Positions 19,501 through 27,722 of a stretch of DNA of 64,000 bases are shown one piece after another. The translations under genes were made by a program, and so were the position numbers. Within the stretch, counting starts at the first letter, position 1. Each line of letters opens with the position of its first letter. Under the pieces are notes generated by a model. The model ran no database searches. It saw only the letters and a list, made by a program, of their open reading frames with translations, and had not been told where the DNA came from. The stretch comes from Flavobacteriia bacterium 40-80 (GTDB lineage Bacteria; Bacteroidota; Bacteroidia; Flavobacteriales_D; Crocinitomicaceae), in the NCBI GenBank assembly GCA_001899145.1, contig MKVF01000018.1, positions 372,001 through 436,000 on the forward strand, in the 5' to 3' direction.

Positions 19501-22227
19501 GCAACTGCACAAAATAAAGTGTATGACGGAACGGCAACCGCAACAATAACAGGAGGAACATTGGTAGGAGTAATTTCTCCTGATGCTGTTACATTTTCGG
19601 GAGGAGGAACATTTGCTTCTCCGAATGCAGGAACAGGAATTTCAGTAACACCATCACTTACATTAAGCGGTACACAAGCGGGTAACTATACACTGACACA
19701 GCCAACAGGTTTGTCTGCTACTATCACGAAAGCAAATCCGGTGTTTACAACTTCTACAATTAATATTACGGTGGGCGGAACATATTCCCTTCCGGGAGCG
19801 AATATTTCAAGTACATCAGATGGAACACTTTCCTATATTATTACAAATGGTGGAAACGCAACGTTGTTCGGAACGACGATTACGGGAGAAGGCGCAGGAA
19901 CGGAAACGTTGACAGTGAGTCAGGCGGCAAGCACAAATTATAATTCCGGAAATACAACAGTGACGGTGAATGTTGCATCTTTCAATACAGGAGATTACAG
20001 AACTACGAGTAGTGGAAACTGGCATTCTACAGCGGCTAGTAACACAGCAACATGGGAACAGTTTAATGGAACAACTTGGGTAACTTCCTCGGCTCCGGGG
20101 ATTAACGTTGCTTCATTAGGGACAAAAACAGTCTATATCAGAGATTCTATTTATCTGGTTGGAAATAACACAGCCCCATATGTAGTTATTGCAAATGGAG
20201 GAATTTTAAATACATCTACAGTAACTGCTACTTTTGGTAATTTATTAGTTAAGAGTGGAGGTAAATTTTATAGAAAAGCTAACGGATCCGGGGTAAGTGG
20301 GACTTTTGAAGTAGAAGATAACGGGACAGTCTATTTTTATCATACAAATACAACATCTCGTTCATCATCCATCTGGTCAGGAACAGAAAAATTTCATTCG
20401 AATTCCAACTTTTACATCCGTGAATCTCAAAATTCCGGAGGCTTTTTAATTATTGAGTCAAATAATGATGTATCGGAATATAACGGAGCTTGCTTCGGGA
20501 ATCTTTATATTGATCTTGTTGACGGTGGTAAAATGAGCCTTATCCCGGCTAATTTCACAAAAACGCTTGCGAATAACTTAATATTTAGAACTGGAACGGA
20601 AAATTTCACAATATCAAGCGGAGGCACAACCTTAAATGTATTGAATAATCTTATAATGGAAAGTACATTTAATTATAATATGACCTACCTTACTGCAAGC
20701 GGGACAACAAATTCTACTATAGGAGGAAAGCTTATCAATAATTCTTCAAAAGTCTTTAGATTAGTAAACAATGCTTCAGGCAATGTAACTGTAAATGTAG
20801 CTGGTAACGTAGAAATTAATTCCGGTTCAATAGAGGTAAACTTTAATGGGACAGGACTTTTAAATATCCAGGGAAATCTTACTGTTGCATCAGGAGCAAG
20901 CTTGACTGCAAATAGCGCAACTACCGCAACCGTGAGATTTAGCGGAGGAAATGTACAAAATGTCTCAGGAGCAGGCACAATTAATATCTATCACGGAGAA
21001 ATTAGTAAATCCGGGGGTATTGTTAATCTGCAGCGTAATTTGCAGGTGAGAAATACTTTAAAAATGATATCCGGAAATCTTCAGACTAATGCTTACCTGT
21101 TTGAGCTCGGAGAAAGTACTTCCCAAACCGGAACGTTAACTTACACTTCAGGCTATGTGCTTGGAAATATGAAACGCTGGTTTAGTGGAACATCTGCAGG
21201 TACGGATACAAAAGATCTATTCCCGTTAGGATATGATGAAAGTGGAATTAAAAACCGCTTCGCAAAAATCAGATTTACGGGAGGTGCTCCTTCCGGTGCA
21301 TTAACTGCCCATTTTGTCGGTTCTCCAATGGGAGCTAATGTACTTCCGATAGTAGTTGGTTCTGCTAACTCTGCACCGGATATCACATTCGATATTACAT
21401 CAACTGAAAATCAGGGATATTGGGATATAAGCGCTTCTTCCGGAACATTTTCGTCCGCGGAAACTTATACGGCAACACTCGTAGGAGAAGGATTCACAAC
21501 GATAACAGATGTCTCCAGGCTGGTATTGCTGAAACGCCCTGATGCTGCTACGGCATGGTTCGTTCCCGGAACAAGCGGAACCGGCACTACAATTAATACA
21601 TTTCCTGCAGTAGTCAGAAACGGAATTTCAACGTTCTCTCATTTTGGTTTTGGCGGAGCGGATGAAAATCCACTGCCAATCCAATTGCTGTCTTTCAATG
21701 TCTCCTGTGAAAATAACCAGCATGTAGCGATCAGCTGGTCAACGGCAACTGAGACAAACAATGAGAAATTTATCGTTGAGAAATCTCGTAATGCGAGTGA
21801 TTGGTCTGTGCTGGAAGAAGTGAAAGGACAGGGAAATTCCAATAAAGTAGTGAACTATGAGCTGACCGATCGTAAATTAGCAAGCGGAACAACTTATTAC
21901 CGTCTTGCACAAGTGGATTTTGACGGAAAACAAACAACCTATAATTCGGTGAGCACGACATGTGAAGGAACAGAAACAATAGTAGTATATCCGAATCCTG
22001 CTTCTGCTTTGTTGAATGTCGCGATTAACAGCAATAATTTAAATGGAAACATCACAGTCTCTTTGATCGGTACAGACGGAAAAATTATCGAACAACGTCA
22101 GTTTATGGCAGACAGTGAAAATACACTTATAACATTTAACGTTGCGCCGTTGCAGGCAGGGATGTATTTCATACAGCTCCAGGATTCTGAAGGAACGTTT
22201 AAAGCAGAAAAAGTGCAGGTGAAATAA
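16582..22227 (+). CDS. Giant repeat-containing T9SS cargo protein
   Basis: 1881 residues with signal peptide (ILFALILSLFLVKGNTWGQ). Domain order read from sequence: unique region (30-235), then four InlB/Listeria-Bacteroides-type repeats (about 239-537; each FDANGGxGTMxxQ...FTRxGYTFSGWNTA...LYAQW). A jelly-roll-like region follows (542-678), then an Ig-like region (684-794) and a putative Ig domain (797-879, ITASNTPTSFSAANLPAGLSV). Two YDG/MBG-type repeats come next (YDGTTAASVSGT, YDGTATATITGG; 880-1055), then an MBG-like segment and a long beta-helix-like region (1140-1600). Residues 1696-1881 are the NPLPIQLLSF module with a type A sorting tail. This is typical of adhesins; ligand unknown. 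Same C-terminal module as the preceding gene. Confidence 0.9.
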   Translation: MRLFYASANRFYTILFALILSLFLVKGNTWGQTASVTTRPSHIDLSNSTSESAILMTLSGYSSNDARYRIYNGGNQYNCWDESTNAYVAATGYGAGPKVVGSPTSTTTFWILFQIGTNTTSAGSYRDRLGTGYSSNYQTTTLPSATGFTTSSYNLTGTIAGCAANPLTKKYVVLGFDATSGGNLIVASSTALTSGTFSLSAPNSITIRRVEIRSISNDILSTTTGTWSSSTNIGASISICSYTVTYNSNGGSGTMSNQTASTATNLTSNTFTRSGYIFSGWNTASNGSGTAYADGASYPFTASTTLYAQWTAVGGHTVTFNGNGGTGSMASQNASSATNLTSNTFTRSGYTFSGWNTASNGSGIAYANGVSYNFAADLTLYAQWSANINTITFDANGGTGTMASQSLATDATANLNTNSFTRTGYTFAGWATTAGGAVAYTNAASYTMGTSNVTLYAKWTVNNYTITFDGNGSTGGSMSNQAIVAFASANLTANAFTRTGYTFSGWNTASDGSGTSYANSASYTMGTVNVTLYAQWTVYVGPCLDDNFNSGYGNWTLGSGTYQNATAGLSSNGTGFNSTGDDIITTVSISNPSSISFQGAASGSTSSFTIKVQYATSSSGPWTDEVTLTANGSNTGTITSTWNLFNFPLVSGAHFLRIIMSARSIGSFYLDDVQIFCAPLSPALEVSTTTLTGLDYTVGFGPSAVQTLTLTGSNLDGSDVELITGNNDFEISADNSTFSDYINLGAYNGASQTIYVRLKSGLPVNSYTDVILIAGGGVDIADEPEVNISGNVVPVVAPVITSSVTQTVSYGSTVSYQITASNTPTSFSAANLPAGLSVNAATGIISGTVTENVGTVLTTITATNSAGSDNKTLTWTITPKTLTISGLTGTDKVYDGTTAASVSGTVVLNGIVGSDNVTVSGTGTGLFDDKNVGTGKTITVSGYTLSGTKAGNYTLTQPAATANITVKTLTVTGATAQNKVYDGTATATITGGTLVGVISPDAVTFSGGGTFASPNAGTGISVTPSLTLSGTQAGNYTLTQPTGLSATITKANPVFTTSTINITVGGTYSLPGANISSTSDGTLSYIITNGGNATLFGTTITGEGAGTETLTVSQAASTNYNSGNTTVTVNVASFNTGDYRTTSSGNWHSTAASNTATWEQFNGTTWVTSSAPGINVASLGTKTVYIRDSIYLVGNNTAPYVVIANGGILNTSTVTATFGNLLVKSGGKFYRKANGSGVSGTFEVEDNGTVYFYHTNTTSRSSSIWSGTEKFHSNSNFYIRESQNSGGFLIIESNNDVSEYNGACFGNLYIDLVDGGKMSLIPANFTKTLANNLIFRTGTENFTISSGGTTLNVLNNLIMESTFNYNMTYLTASGTTNSTIGGKLINNSSKVFRLVNNASGNVTVNVAGNVEINSGSIEVNFNGTGLLNIQGNLTVASGASLTANSATTATVRFSGGNVQNVSGAGTINIYHGEISKSGGIVNLQRNLQVRNTLKMISGNLQTNAYLFELGESTSQTGTLTYTSGYVLGNMKRWFSGTSAGTDTKDLFPLGYDESGIKNRFAKIRFTGGAPSGALTAHFVGSPMGANVLPIVVGSANSAPDITFDITSTENQGYWDISASSGTFSSAETYTATLVGEGFTTITDVSRLVLLKRPDAATAWFVPGTSGTGTTINTFPAVVRNGISTFSHFGFGGADENPLPIQLLSFNVSCENNQHVAISWSTATETNNEKFIVEKSRNASDWSVLEEVKGQGNSNKVVNYELTDRKLASGTTYYRLAQVDFDGKQTTYNSVSTTCEGTETIVVYPNPASALLNVAINSNNLNGNITVSLIGTDGKIIEQRQFMADSENTLITFNVAPLQAGMYFIQLQDSEGTFKAEKVQVK
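17299..18192 (+). repeat. Four tandem InlB-type (Flg_new) repeats within giant cargo gene
   Basis: Four units of about 70 residues, each starting with FNGNGGTGSM-type and ending LYAQW/LYAKW. Units 1 and 2 share a 45-base perfect match (17366-17410 and 17588-17632) with a 222-base period and further near identity. Units 3 and 4 are more diverged. The first two units therefore arose or were homogenised recently. Confidence 0.85.
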
Positions 22228-22263
22228 AAGTTTTTGAATGCTTAATATTGAATACTGAACACT

Positions 22264-22443
22264 ATGACAGCTGTTCATTTTAGCATGTTGTCCCCTGATG
22301 GGAAATTAATTAATGAACAGTCTTTTGTCCAGCAGAATGATTTGAAATATATGATAGATGTTTCGGATTATACGCAAAGTATTTATATGATAAATATCAG
22401 CATATCTGAAGGAAAGGTAACAAAGAAGTTTACAGTTCAATAA
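22264..22443 (+). pseudogene. Orphan T9SS type A sorting-tail fragment
   Basis: A 59-residue frame, ATG 22264 to TAA 22441-22443. It reads as the second half of a type A sorting domain: VHFSMLSPDGKLINEQSF, then SIYMINISISEGKVTKKFTVQ. It has no signal peptide, no body and no YPNP start of the domain. It lies 36 bases after the giant cargo gene and just before a terminator. Most likely the residual 3' end of a deleted third cargo gene, or of the original tail replaced by the NPLPIQLLSF module. Confidence 0.7.
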
Positions 22444-22460
22444 ATTTAATTTTGATATAC

Positions 22461-22494
22461 AGAGAGAGCCCTGAAAAAGCTCTCTCTTTTTTTT
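22461..22494 (+). terminator. Rho-independent terminator
   Basis: Arms agagagagc (22461-22469) and gctctctct (22479-22487) followed by a run of eight T. It ends the T9SS cargo gene unit. Confidence 0.9.
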
Positions 22495-22506
22495 ATCCTA
22501 TTTTTT

Positions 22507-22519
22507 GGTTGAACCAACC
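22507..22519. promoter_or_regulatory. Inverted repeat ggttg-aac-caacc upstream of ECF sigma gene
   Basis: A perfect 5-bp inverted repeat with a 3-base spacer, 51 bases before the sigma factor ATG. It could be a regulator binding site or part of the promoter. No T-run follows closely enough for a terminator. Confidence 0.3.
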
Positions 22520-22569
22520 TTTTAATTTTTTAATTCGTTATTTTTATTGAAGTGAATAGTTAGGCGCGC

Positions 22570-23145
22570 ATGGCAATTGACCTCAGCATATTACAGCGGT
22601 GTATCGATAATGATCAGAGAGCATTAAAACAGCTTTACGAGTACAGCTTTTGCAGACTGATGCCTCTTTGTGTGCGTTATCATAACAATCAGGAAGACGC
22701 GCGTGCAAGCCTGAATATCGCTTTTATGAAGATTGTACAGAACCTGCCATCCATGGAGTTTGAGAAATTTAATTATGAAGCGTGGTCAAAGAGAATTATG
22801 ACAAATACACTGATTGATGAGTACCGTAAGCAGAAGCTGAGAAATGAGCATTATATAAAAAAAGAGACAGAGCGCGAGCTGGACAACATTTCGGAAGCGG
22901 TAACGAATGAAGGAATGGAGAATCTGAACCATGAATTTCTTATGAAGCTGCTTCAGCAGCTTCCTGAGACAACCCGCATGGTTTTTAATTTACATGTTGT
23001 TGAAGGATATGGACATAAAGAAATTTCTGAAATGCTTTCCATTCCTGAAGGAACATCGAAGTGGCATGTATCCAATGCCCGGAAATTAATGAAGGAATTA
23101 TTGGAAAAAGTATTAAATAAAACGACATTAGATGAATTTATCTGA
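22570..23145 (+). CDS. ECF-type RNA polymerase sigma-70 factor
   Basis: 191 residues. Region 2 is seen at about 10-85 (LYEYSFCRLMPLCVRYHNNQEDARASLNIAFMKIVQNL...WSKRIMTNTLIDEYRKQK). Region 4 lies at about 125-182 (LLQQLPETTRMVFNLHVVEGYGHKEISEMLSIPEGTSKWHVSNARKLMKEL). No region 1.1 or 3. It overlaps the next gene by 14 bases, so they are translationally coupled. It should direct transcription of an envelope- or surface-related regulon, perhaps including this operon. Confidence 0.92.
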   Translation: MAIDLSILQRCIDNDQRALKQLYEYSFCRLMPLCVRYHNNQEDARASLNIAFMKIVQNLPSMEFEKFNYEAWSKRIMTNTLIDEYRKQKLRNEHYIKKETERELDNISEAVTNEGMENLNHEFLMKLLQQLPETTRMVFNLHVVEGYGHKEISEMLSIPEGTSKWHVSNARKLMKELLEKVLNKTTLDEFI

Positions 23146-24418
23146 TAAAGACATAGATCAGTTATTTCAGCAGGCGGACGGAAAAGCTTCTTTTGAATTT
23201 AAGGACGCTTATTGGTCGGAAATGCAACAGATACTTCAAAAGAAGGATCGCAGAAAAGCCGTTGCATGGTGGCTGAACGTATGGTTTTTACTGCCGGTAT
23301 CCTTATTATTATCACTTTCCATTATGGCCGGTTTTTCCGGAAGAGGAAATACAGATCAGGAAATAGCTGTTGAAGAGGAGACCGGAATCGCTGAATTGCT
23401 TAAGGTTTCACTCAATACAAGTAAGTTGAAGACAGAAGATGAAAGTCCTTCAGAGATGAACATCAAAACGGTACAGAATTACAGTTTGGAAAGAGCTGTA
23501 AGTGGTTCTTCAGTGCAAAGCTTCCGTAACGGTGAAAAAGGAAATGGCAAAATCAGAACATACAACCAATCAGCCGGGATTTCTGCAGGAAATAAACGGA
23601 TTACAAATAACTCCAGGGTGGAAGAATACCATTCTTCTGTAATTCCGGAAGAGAACGATGTAATAGCACAGGAAAATGAGACTATGGAAATTATATCGGA
23701 AAATCCAGTGATAACAATGGATTCACCTGATTCAGAAACGGATGCCGACAGTGCAGAAGCTGTTCAAGAGGCTGTCACGTCTCTTACAGAAAGCCTTGTT
23801 TCCGATCCTGCCTTAAAACCAAAATGGAATATGTATGTCGGTGCTGGAATCGGAATGGTAACAAATCTCGGACTTTCAGGAAAACACTACGGAGCAGGAG
23901 TCGTACGCCTGGAATATGGTATCTCCAAAGCGTTCGGGCGATTTACAGTTTCACCTGCAATTGCAATTGAGAGCACATTCGGGACGTCCGTTTCCTTTGT
24001 AAATAAATATTATGAGTACGATTTTATCCGGAATGAGAAGATGCAGGAGTATAATTATAACCGGTTTACAAATGTTCTGATCCCGGTGCGTGCCGGGTAT
24101 TATCTGGGAAAAAGCCGGAAAAGCCATCTGCAGCTTATGGTGGCACCTGTGTTTATGCTGAACAACAACCTGGTGTACAAAGAATCCAAAAATGGCGTTC
24201 TGATGGCAAAAGATGAATATTTCAATCAGCATCTCGGATTGAACGGGTTTTATCTGAATTTGGGAATAGGATATTCGTTCATGCTTTCCCGTAACTGCTC
24301 TCTTGGCCTGGAATACAATAACAATTTGGGAATGAACCGGGATAAATCTCTTTCTGGCCTGTCCCAATCAAAAACAGATCATCAATTTATTATTCAGCTC
24401 AGATATTTTATAAAATGA
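23132..24418 (+). CDS. Anti-sigma-like inner-membrane protein fused to a beta-barrel domain
   Basis: 428 residues. An acidic cytoplasmic-type N-terminus (MNLSDKDIDQLFQQADGKASFEFKDAYWSEMQQIL, about 1-40) precedes one membrane helix (44-68). A low-complexity linker with acidic, Ser and Thr residues follows (70-230). The last ~195 residues show alternating beta strands, e.g. WNMYVGAGIGMV, RLEYGISKAFGRFTVSPAIAIE, FYLNLGIGYSFML, and end in HQFIIQLRYFIK. They resemble PorT/outer-membrane beta-barrel families. The coupling to an ECF sigma suggests an anti-sigma role for the N-terminus (inference; no zinc motif seen). The fusion could bridge both membranes. Confidence 0.75.
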   Translation: MNLSDKDIDQLFQQADGKASFEFKDAYWSEMQQILQKKDRRKAVAWWLNVWFLLPVSLLLSLSIMAGFSGRGNTDQEIAVEEETGIAELLKVSLNTSKLKTEDESPSEMNIKTVQNYSLERAVSGSSVQSFRNGEKGNGKIRTYNQSAGISAGNKRITNNSRVEEYHSSVIPEENDVIAQENETMEIISENPVITMDSPDSETDADSAEAVQEAVTSLTESLVSDPALKPKWNMYVGAGIGMVTNLGLSGKHYGAGVVRLEYGISKAFGRFTVSPAIAIESTFGTSVSFVNKYYEYDFIRNEKMQEYNYNRFTNVLIPVRAGYYLGKSRKSHLQLMVAPVFMLNNNLVYKESKNGVLMAKDEYFNQHLGLNGFYLNLGIGYSFMLSRNCSLGLEYNNNLGMNRDKSLSGLSQSKTDHQFIIQLRYFIK

Positions 24419-25473
24419 GAAACTTTATTTATTTACTTTCGATTTGCTTACTTGTTGTACTTTCCTGTAAAAAGGAGGAAGTAGTTCCCATACAACCGGC
24501 AAATTCCCCTGTATTCAGATCAATGGTATATATAGGCGAGGATTCCTCAACTTTTATTGCAGGAGAACAAGGGGTCCTGGTATCGAATACAAGTATGGAA
24601 AATGGAGTGTATCGTATAAACGCCCTGTTTGTAAATAATGATAATTCTTTGTCTTTTACACTGAATGACGGGAAAATAGGTGATAAAACACCCTTGATCC
24701 AGAAACTGATGAGTCAAAGCAAGCTGCAGGTCACCTCTTTTAGTCCTTTGTCTTACACCTATCCCCTGGATACTTTAAAAAAACTATTAGGTGGGGCGGT
24801 AGATCTTTATATTAATGAACAGAAGCTGATAACAGATAATTACGTGTTCTCTTCGCCGGGAATCTACACGCTCAAAGTAGTAAAGAATTATGAAGGACAG
24901 ACTTATACGATCAGTAATGACTGGTATGTGGGATATCAGAATCCTTATGGAAACCTGAGCTTTGCCTATGACGCGGGGAGCCATAAAATGGTAGCGGATA
25001 TCTCCGGAGGCTTTATCCCGAAAACAGCCGTAAAATGGTATCTTGATGGAGAGTTGATAGGAGAAGGCCTGAAGTTGATGAAAAATTTAAACGATCAGGG
25101 ATTGAAGAAGTTAACAGCAGTAGTGATCTTTAATGGTGAAGAAAAGAAATTTGAAAGCCTCATAGATTTTAATCAGGGAGGCGTGAACCAGGTTTATGAT
25201 GTGAAGCAATACGATTATTTACTTCAGGATAATCAGTGGCAAGACTTCCGATTTACCTTAAAAGTAAAGCTGAATGGTAAGGAATGGGAGGTGATCCCCG
25301 GCACAACCGCAGAGCTGAAAATAGACGCGCTGTCTTACTATAAAAACATCGGTGGAAAAGACATTTACTTGCTGGAGACTAATGGCATGTCCTTGAAATT
25401 CAGAAATATTGAGACCGGAGAAATCCGGCAGGGAAAAATAATTTTTAAAGGAGGGTTAGAGTTCCCGTATTAA
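24415..25473 (+). CDS. Hypothetical lipoprotein in ECF sigma operon
   Basis: 352 residues, overlapping the previous stop by four bases (ATGA). Signal peptide with lipobox LLVVLSCKK (Cys18). The body is beta-rich with apparent Ig/PKD-like stretches (e.g. VFSSPGIYTLKVVKNYEGQTYTISNDWYVG; PYGNLSFAYDAGSHKMVADISGGF). No family recognised. Its placement in the sigma/anti-sigma transcript suggests a periplasmic or surface partner of the signalling system. Confidence 0.75.
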   Translation: MRNFIYLLSICLLVVLSCKKEEVVPIQPANSPVFRSMVYIGEDSSTFIAGEQGVLVSNTSMENGVYRINALFVNNDNSLSFTLNDGKIGDKTPLIQKLMSQSKLQVTSFSPLSYTYPLDTLKKLLGGAVDLYINEQKLITDNYVFSSPGIYTLKVVKNYEGQTYTISNDWYVGYQNPYGNLSFAYDAGSHKMVADISGGFIPKTAVKWYLDGELIGEGLKLMKNLNDQGLKKLTAVVIFNGEEKKFESLIDFNQGGVNQVYDVKQYDYLLQDNQWQDFRFTLKVKLNGKEWEVIPGTTAELKIDALSYYKNIGGKDIYLLETNGMSLKFRNIETGEIRQGKIIFKGGLEFPY

Positions 25474-25517
25474 AATTTCTCTATATTTACTTATTTTTAA
25501 ATAGCCAAGAAACACTT

Positions 25518-26588
25518 ATGAAAAAATTTTATATTGCACTTTCAGTTTTGCTTTCTGTTCAGTTAAATGCACAGATTTCTTTATCGAAACAACATTTCGC
25601 GACAAAAGGAGATAATGAAAGGATGTCTTCCGCTTCTGCTTCTTCACAAGTGGACCTTAATACCGGGGCAGATTATGTATGGGACTTTTCTCATCTGACG
25701 GCTGAGAGCCAACTCGTGGAAGAGTACGGGAATATCAGTTCATTGGGAGCTGTTGCGGGGCTTCAGTTCGGGAGTTTTGCACCTAATAAATACAAAGCAT
25801 CTTATTTTATTTTAAACCAGGATGTTCCGCTTCAGTATCTGCCATCCTTCCTGCCGATTACATTTTCCGATTATAATAATATCATGCAGCTGTCAGCCGA
25901 CTCTTTAAGCCTTGTCGGTGTAACGGTTTCGATTAACGGGCAGTCACTTCCTATCCGTTACAGCGATATTGAAGCACAGTTTTATTTTCCGGTGAACTAC
26001 GGAGATCATTACACTACTTATGGTAAATTTGATCAGGATATGAGTCCTGTTTATAACGCGCAGTGGAGACAAAAGCGAGAACACGAGGTGGATGTGGATG
26101 GCTGGGGAAAAGTGACAACACCAATTGGAACTTTTGATGCTTTAAGAATTAAGCACACGATCGTTGAGCAGGATTCTATTTATGCTTCTGTGAGCGGTTT
26201 CGGGATGTGGTTTCCGCTGAACGTTCCGACGCAGGTGATCTATGAATGGAGAACGCTGGAAGAAAAAAGCCCTGTTGTGCGCATTAAAGCAAATATCGTT
26301 GGTGGTAACGAAGTTGTTCGTTCGGTTCAGTTTCGGGACAATGTCATTCTTGGAACAGAAAACCTGTCGGAAGAAAACTTGTCGGTTTACCCTAATCCTG
26401 TAGAGAATGTGCTGAATATCAGTCCCGGCTTATTCGATAAATATAAAATAATGACAATCGATGGAAAGCTGGTTCTTTCAGGTTCTGTTACCAATGCGGT
26501 TGATTGCTCTCAGCTAAATGCAGGAACCTATATTATTCAGCTGAATGCGGATACAATGGTAAAAAATATAACATTCGTAAAACGCTGA
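25518..26588 (+). CDS. Secreted protein with T9SS type A sorting domain
   Basis: 356 residues: signal peptide (MKKFYIALSVLLSVQLNAQ), about 260 residues of unrecognised beta-rich sequence, and a C-terminal type A sorting domain (SVYPNPVENVLNI...TIDGKLVLSGSV...GTYIIQLN...KNITFVKR). It lies 44 bases after the lipoprotein gene and before a terminator, so it is probably the last gene of the ECF operon. Confidence 0.85.
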   Translation: MKKFYIALSVLLSVQLNAQISLSKQHFATKGDNERMSSASASSQVDLNTGADYVWDFSHLTAESQLVEEYGNISSLGAVAGLQFGSFAPNKYKASYFILNQDVPLQYLPSFLPITFSDYNNIMQLSADSLSLVGVTVSINGQSLPIRYSDIEAQFYFPVNYGDHYTTYGKFDQDMSPVYNAQWRQKREHEVDVDGWGKVTTPIGTFDALRIKHTIVEQDSIYASVSGFGMWFPLNVPTQVIYEWRTLEEKSPVVRIKANIVGGNEVVRSVQFRDNVILGTENLSEENLSVYPNPVENVLNISPGLFDKYKIMTIDGKLVLSGSVTNAVDCSQLNAGTYIIQLNADTMVKNITFVKR

Positions 26589-26613
26589 TATTTTTTAATA
26601 ATAAGAGATTGAG

Positions 26614-26639
26614 AATGAGCTTTTCGGAGCTCATTTTTT
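26614..26639 (+). terminator. Rho-independent terminator of ECF operon
   Basis: Arms aatgagct (26614-26621) and agctcatt (26628-26635), loop ttcgga-like, then six T. Confidence 0.85.
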
Positions 26640-26666
26640 ATTGTAGTAATTGAAAAACGTTGTTCT

Positions 26667-27611
26667 TCAGGAGGAAAGATCTTCTTTTTTTACGGGATCA
26701 CCTTTCTTATCCACCTGGTATTCACTGGTTGCAATGCGAATGGAAAATTTATTGGGTTCTATTCCATGACCGTGATGAAGTGCATAAGCTTTGGTAAATT
26801 CAGCCCCGAAATACAGAATGCTCGAGGAGTAATAAACCCATAATAACATAATTATTAAGGAGCCGGCCGCACCATAAGCACTTGTAGTTGCAGAAGTTGC
26901 CAGGTACATGCTGATGATGTATTTCCCGATAAAAAACAGGCAGGTAGTGAAAAATGACCCGATAAAAGCATCCTTTATCCTGATTTTTGCATCGGGCAAT
27001 AGTTTGAATATCAAAGTGAATAACACGGAAATAATTGCCAGGCCAACTGCGTTGGATATAACGCTCATAACAAATGCTGAATAAGAAAACCATTGCGCGA
27101 GCTGATCATTTAATAAAGAAATTAACGAGCTTGCGATTAATGATACGATCAAAAGGAAGCCGATGGACATGATCATTGCGAATGAAAGGAATCGGTTGAA
27201 AATAAATGAAATGATACCTTTTTTCGGCTTGGCTTTTAATCCCCAGATTTTATTGATGCTGGACTGGATTTCTCCGAAAACCCGCGTAGCACCGAATACG
27301 AATGTTCCAATCCCGACGACGGTTGCGATGAAATTCTTCTGTTGCAGTGTGATCTTTTGCAGCATATTTTCGATGAACAATGATGCTTCCGGTCCGATAA
27401 CCCCTTCCAGCTGGTCAAAAAGATGTCCTTCCAGCGCATCCTGACCGAAAAATACACTTCCCATTACAATGGTCAGCAACAGCATGGGAGCAATGGAGAA
27501 AATGGTGTAATAAGATAATGCGGCGCTGTATTTCATATCATCATTCGCAGAAAAATTTTTCACAGCTGTTTTCAGCAGTTGGAAAAAATTCAGAAACATT
27601 CGTTTTATCAT
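26667..27611 (-). CDS. YihY/BrkB family membrane protein
   Basis: 314 residues with about six hydrophobic segments. Family motifs are visible near the start (NDDMKYSAALSYYTIFSIAPMLLLTI) and in TATRVFGEIQSSINKIWG-like sequence (GATRVFGEIQSSINKIWGLK). Also visible is the late YGAAGSLIIMLLWVYYSSSILYFGAEFTKAYA segment. The family is an inner-membrane group often misnamed ribonuclease BN; transport of solutes has been suggested, but the function is not settled. Divergent from the AI-2E family gene. Confidence 0.9.
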   Translation of the reverse strand: MIKRMFLNFFQLLKTAVKNFSANDDMKYSAALSYYTIFSIAPMLLLTIVMGSVFFGQDALEGHLFDQLEGVIGPEASLFIENMLQKITLQQKNFIATVVGIGTFVFGATRVFGEIQSSINKIWGLKAKPKKGIISFIFNRFLSFAMIMSIGFLLIVSLIASSLISLLNDQLAQWFSYSAFVMSVISNAVGLAIISVLFTLIFKLLPDAKIRIKDAFIGSFFTTCLFFIGKYIISMYLATSATTSAYGAAGSLIIMLLWVYYSSSILYFGAEFTKAYALHHGHGIEPNKFSIRIATSEYQVDKKGDPVKKEDLSS

Positions 27612-27722
27612 TGGAATTGTTTTTACAAAGGTCTTGTTTTTTCGGTTAAAGATTTTCTTAATAAATGAAAAAAAATGGAGGCGAAATCAGGGAATGTTTA
27701 ATATTGAAGATATTTTTGGATC

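Noticed and set aside
27711-27718. tatttttg as -7 box for the AI-2E family gene
   Set aside because: It ends only four bases before the ATG, leaving no room for a transcription start upstream of the codon.
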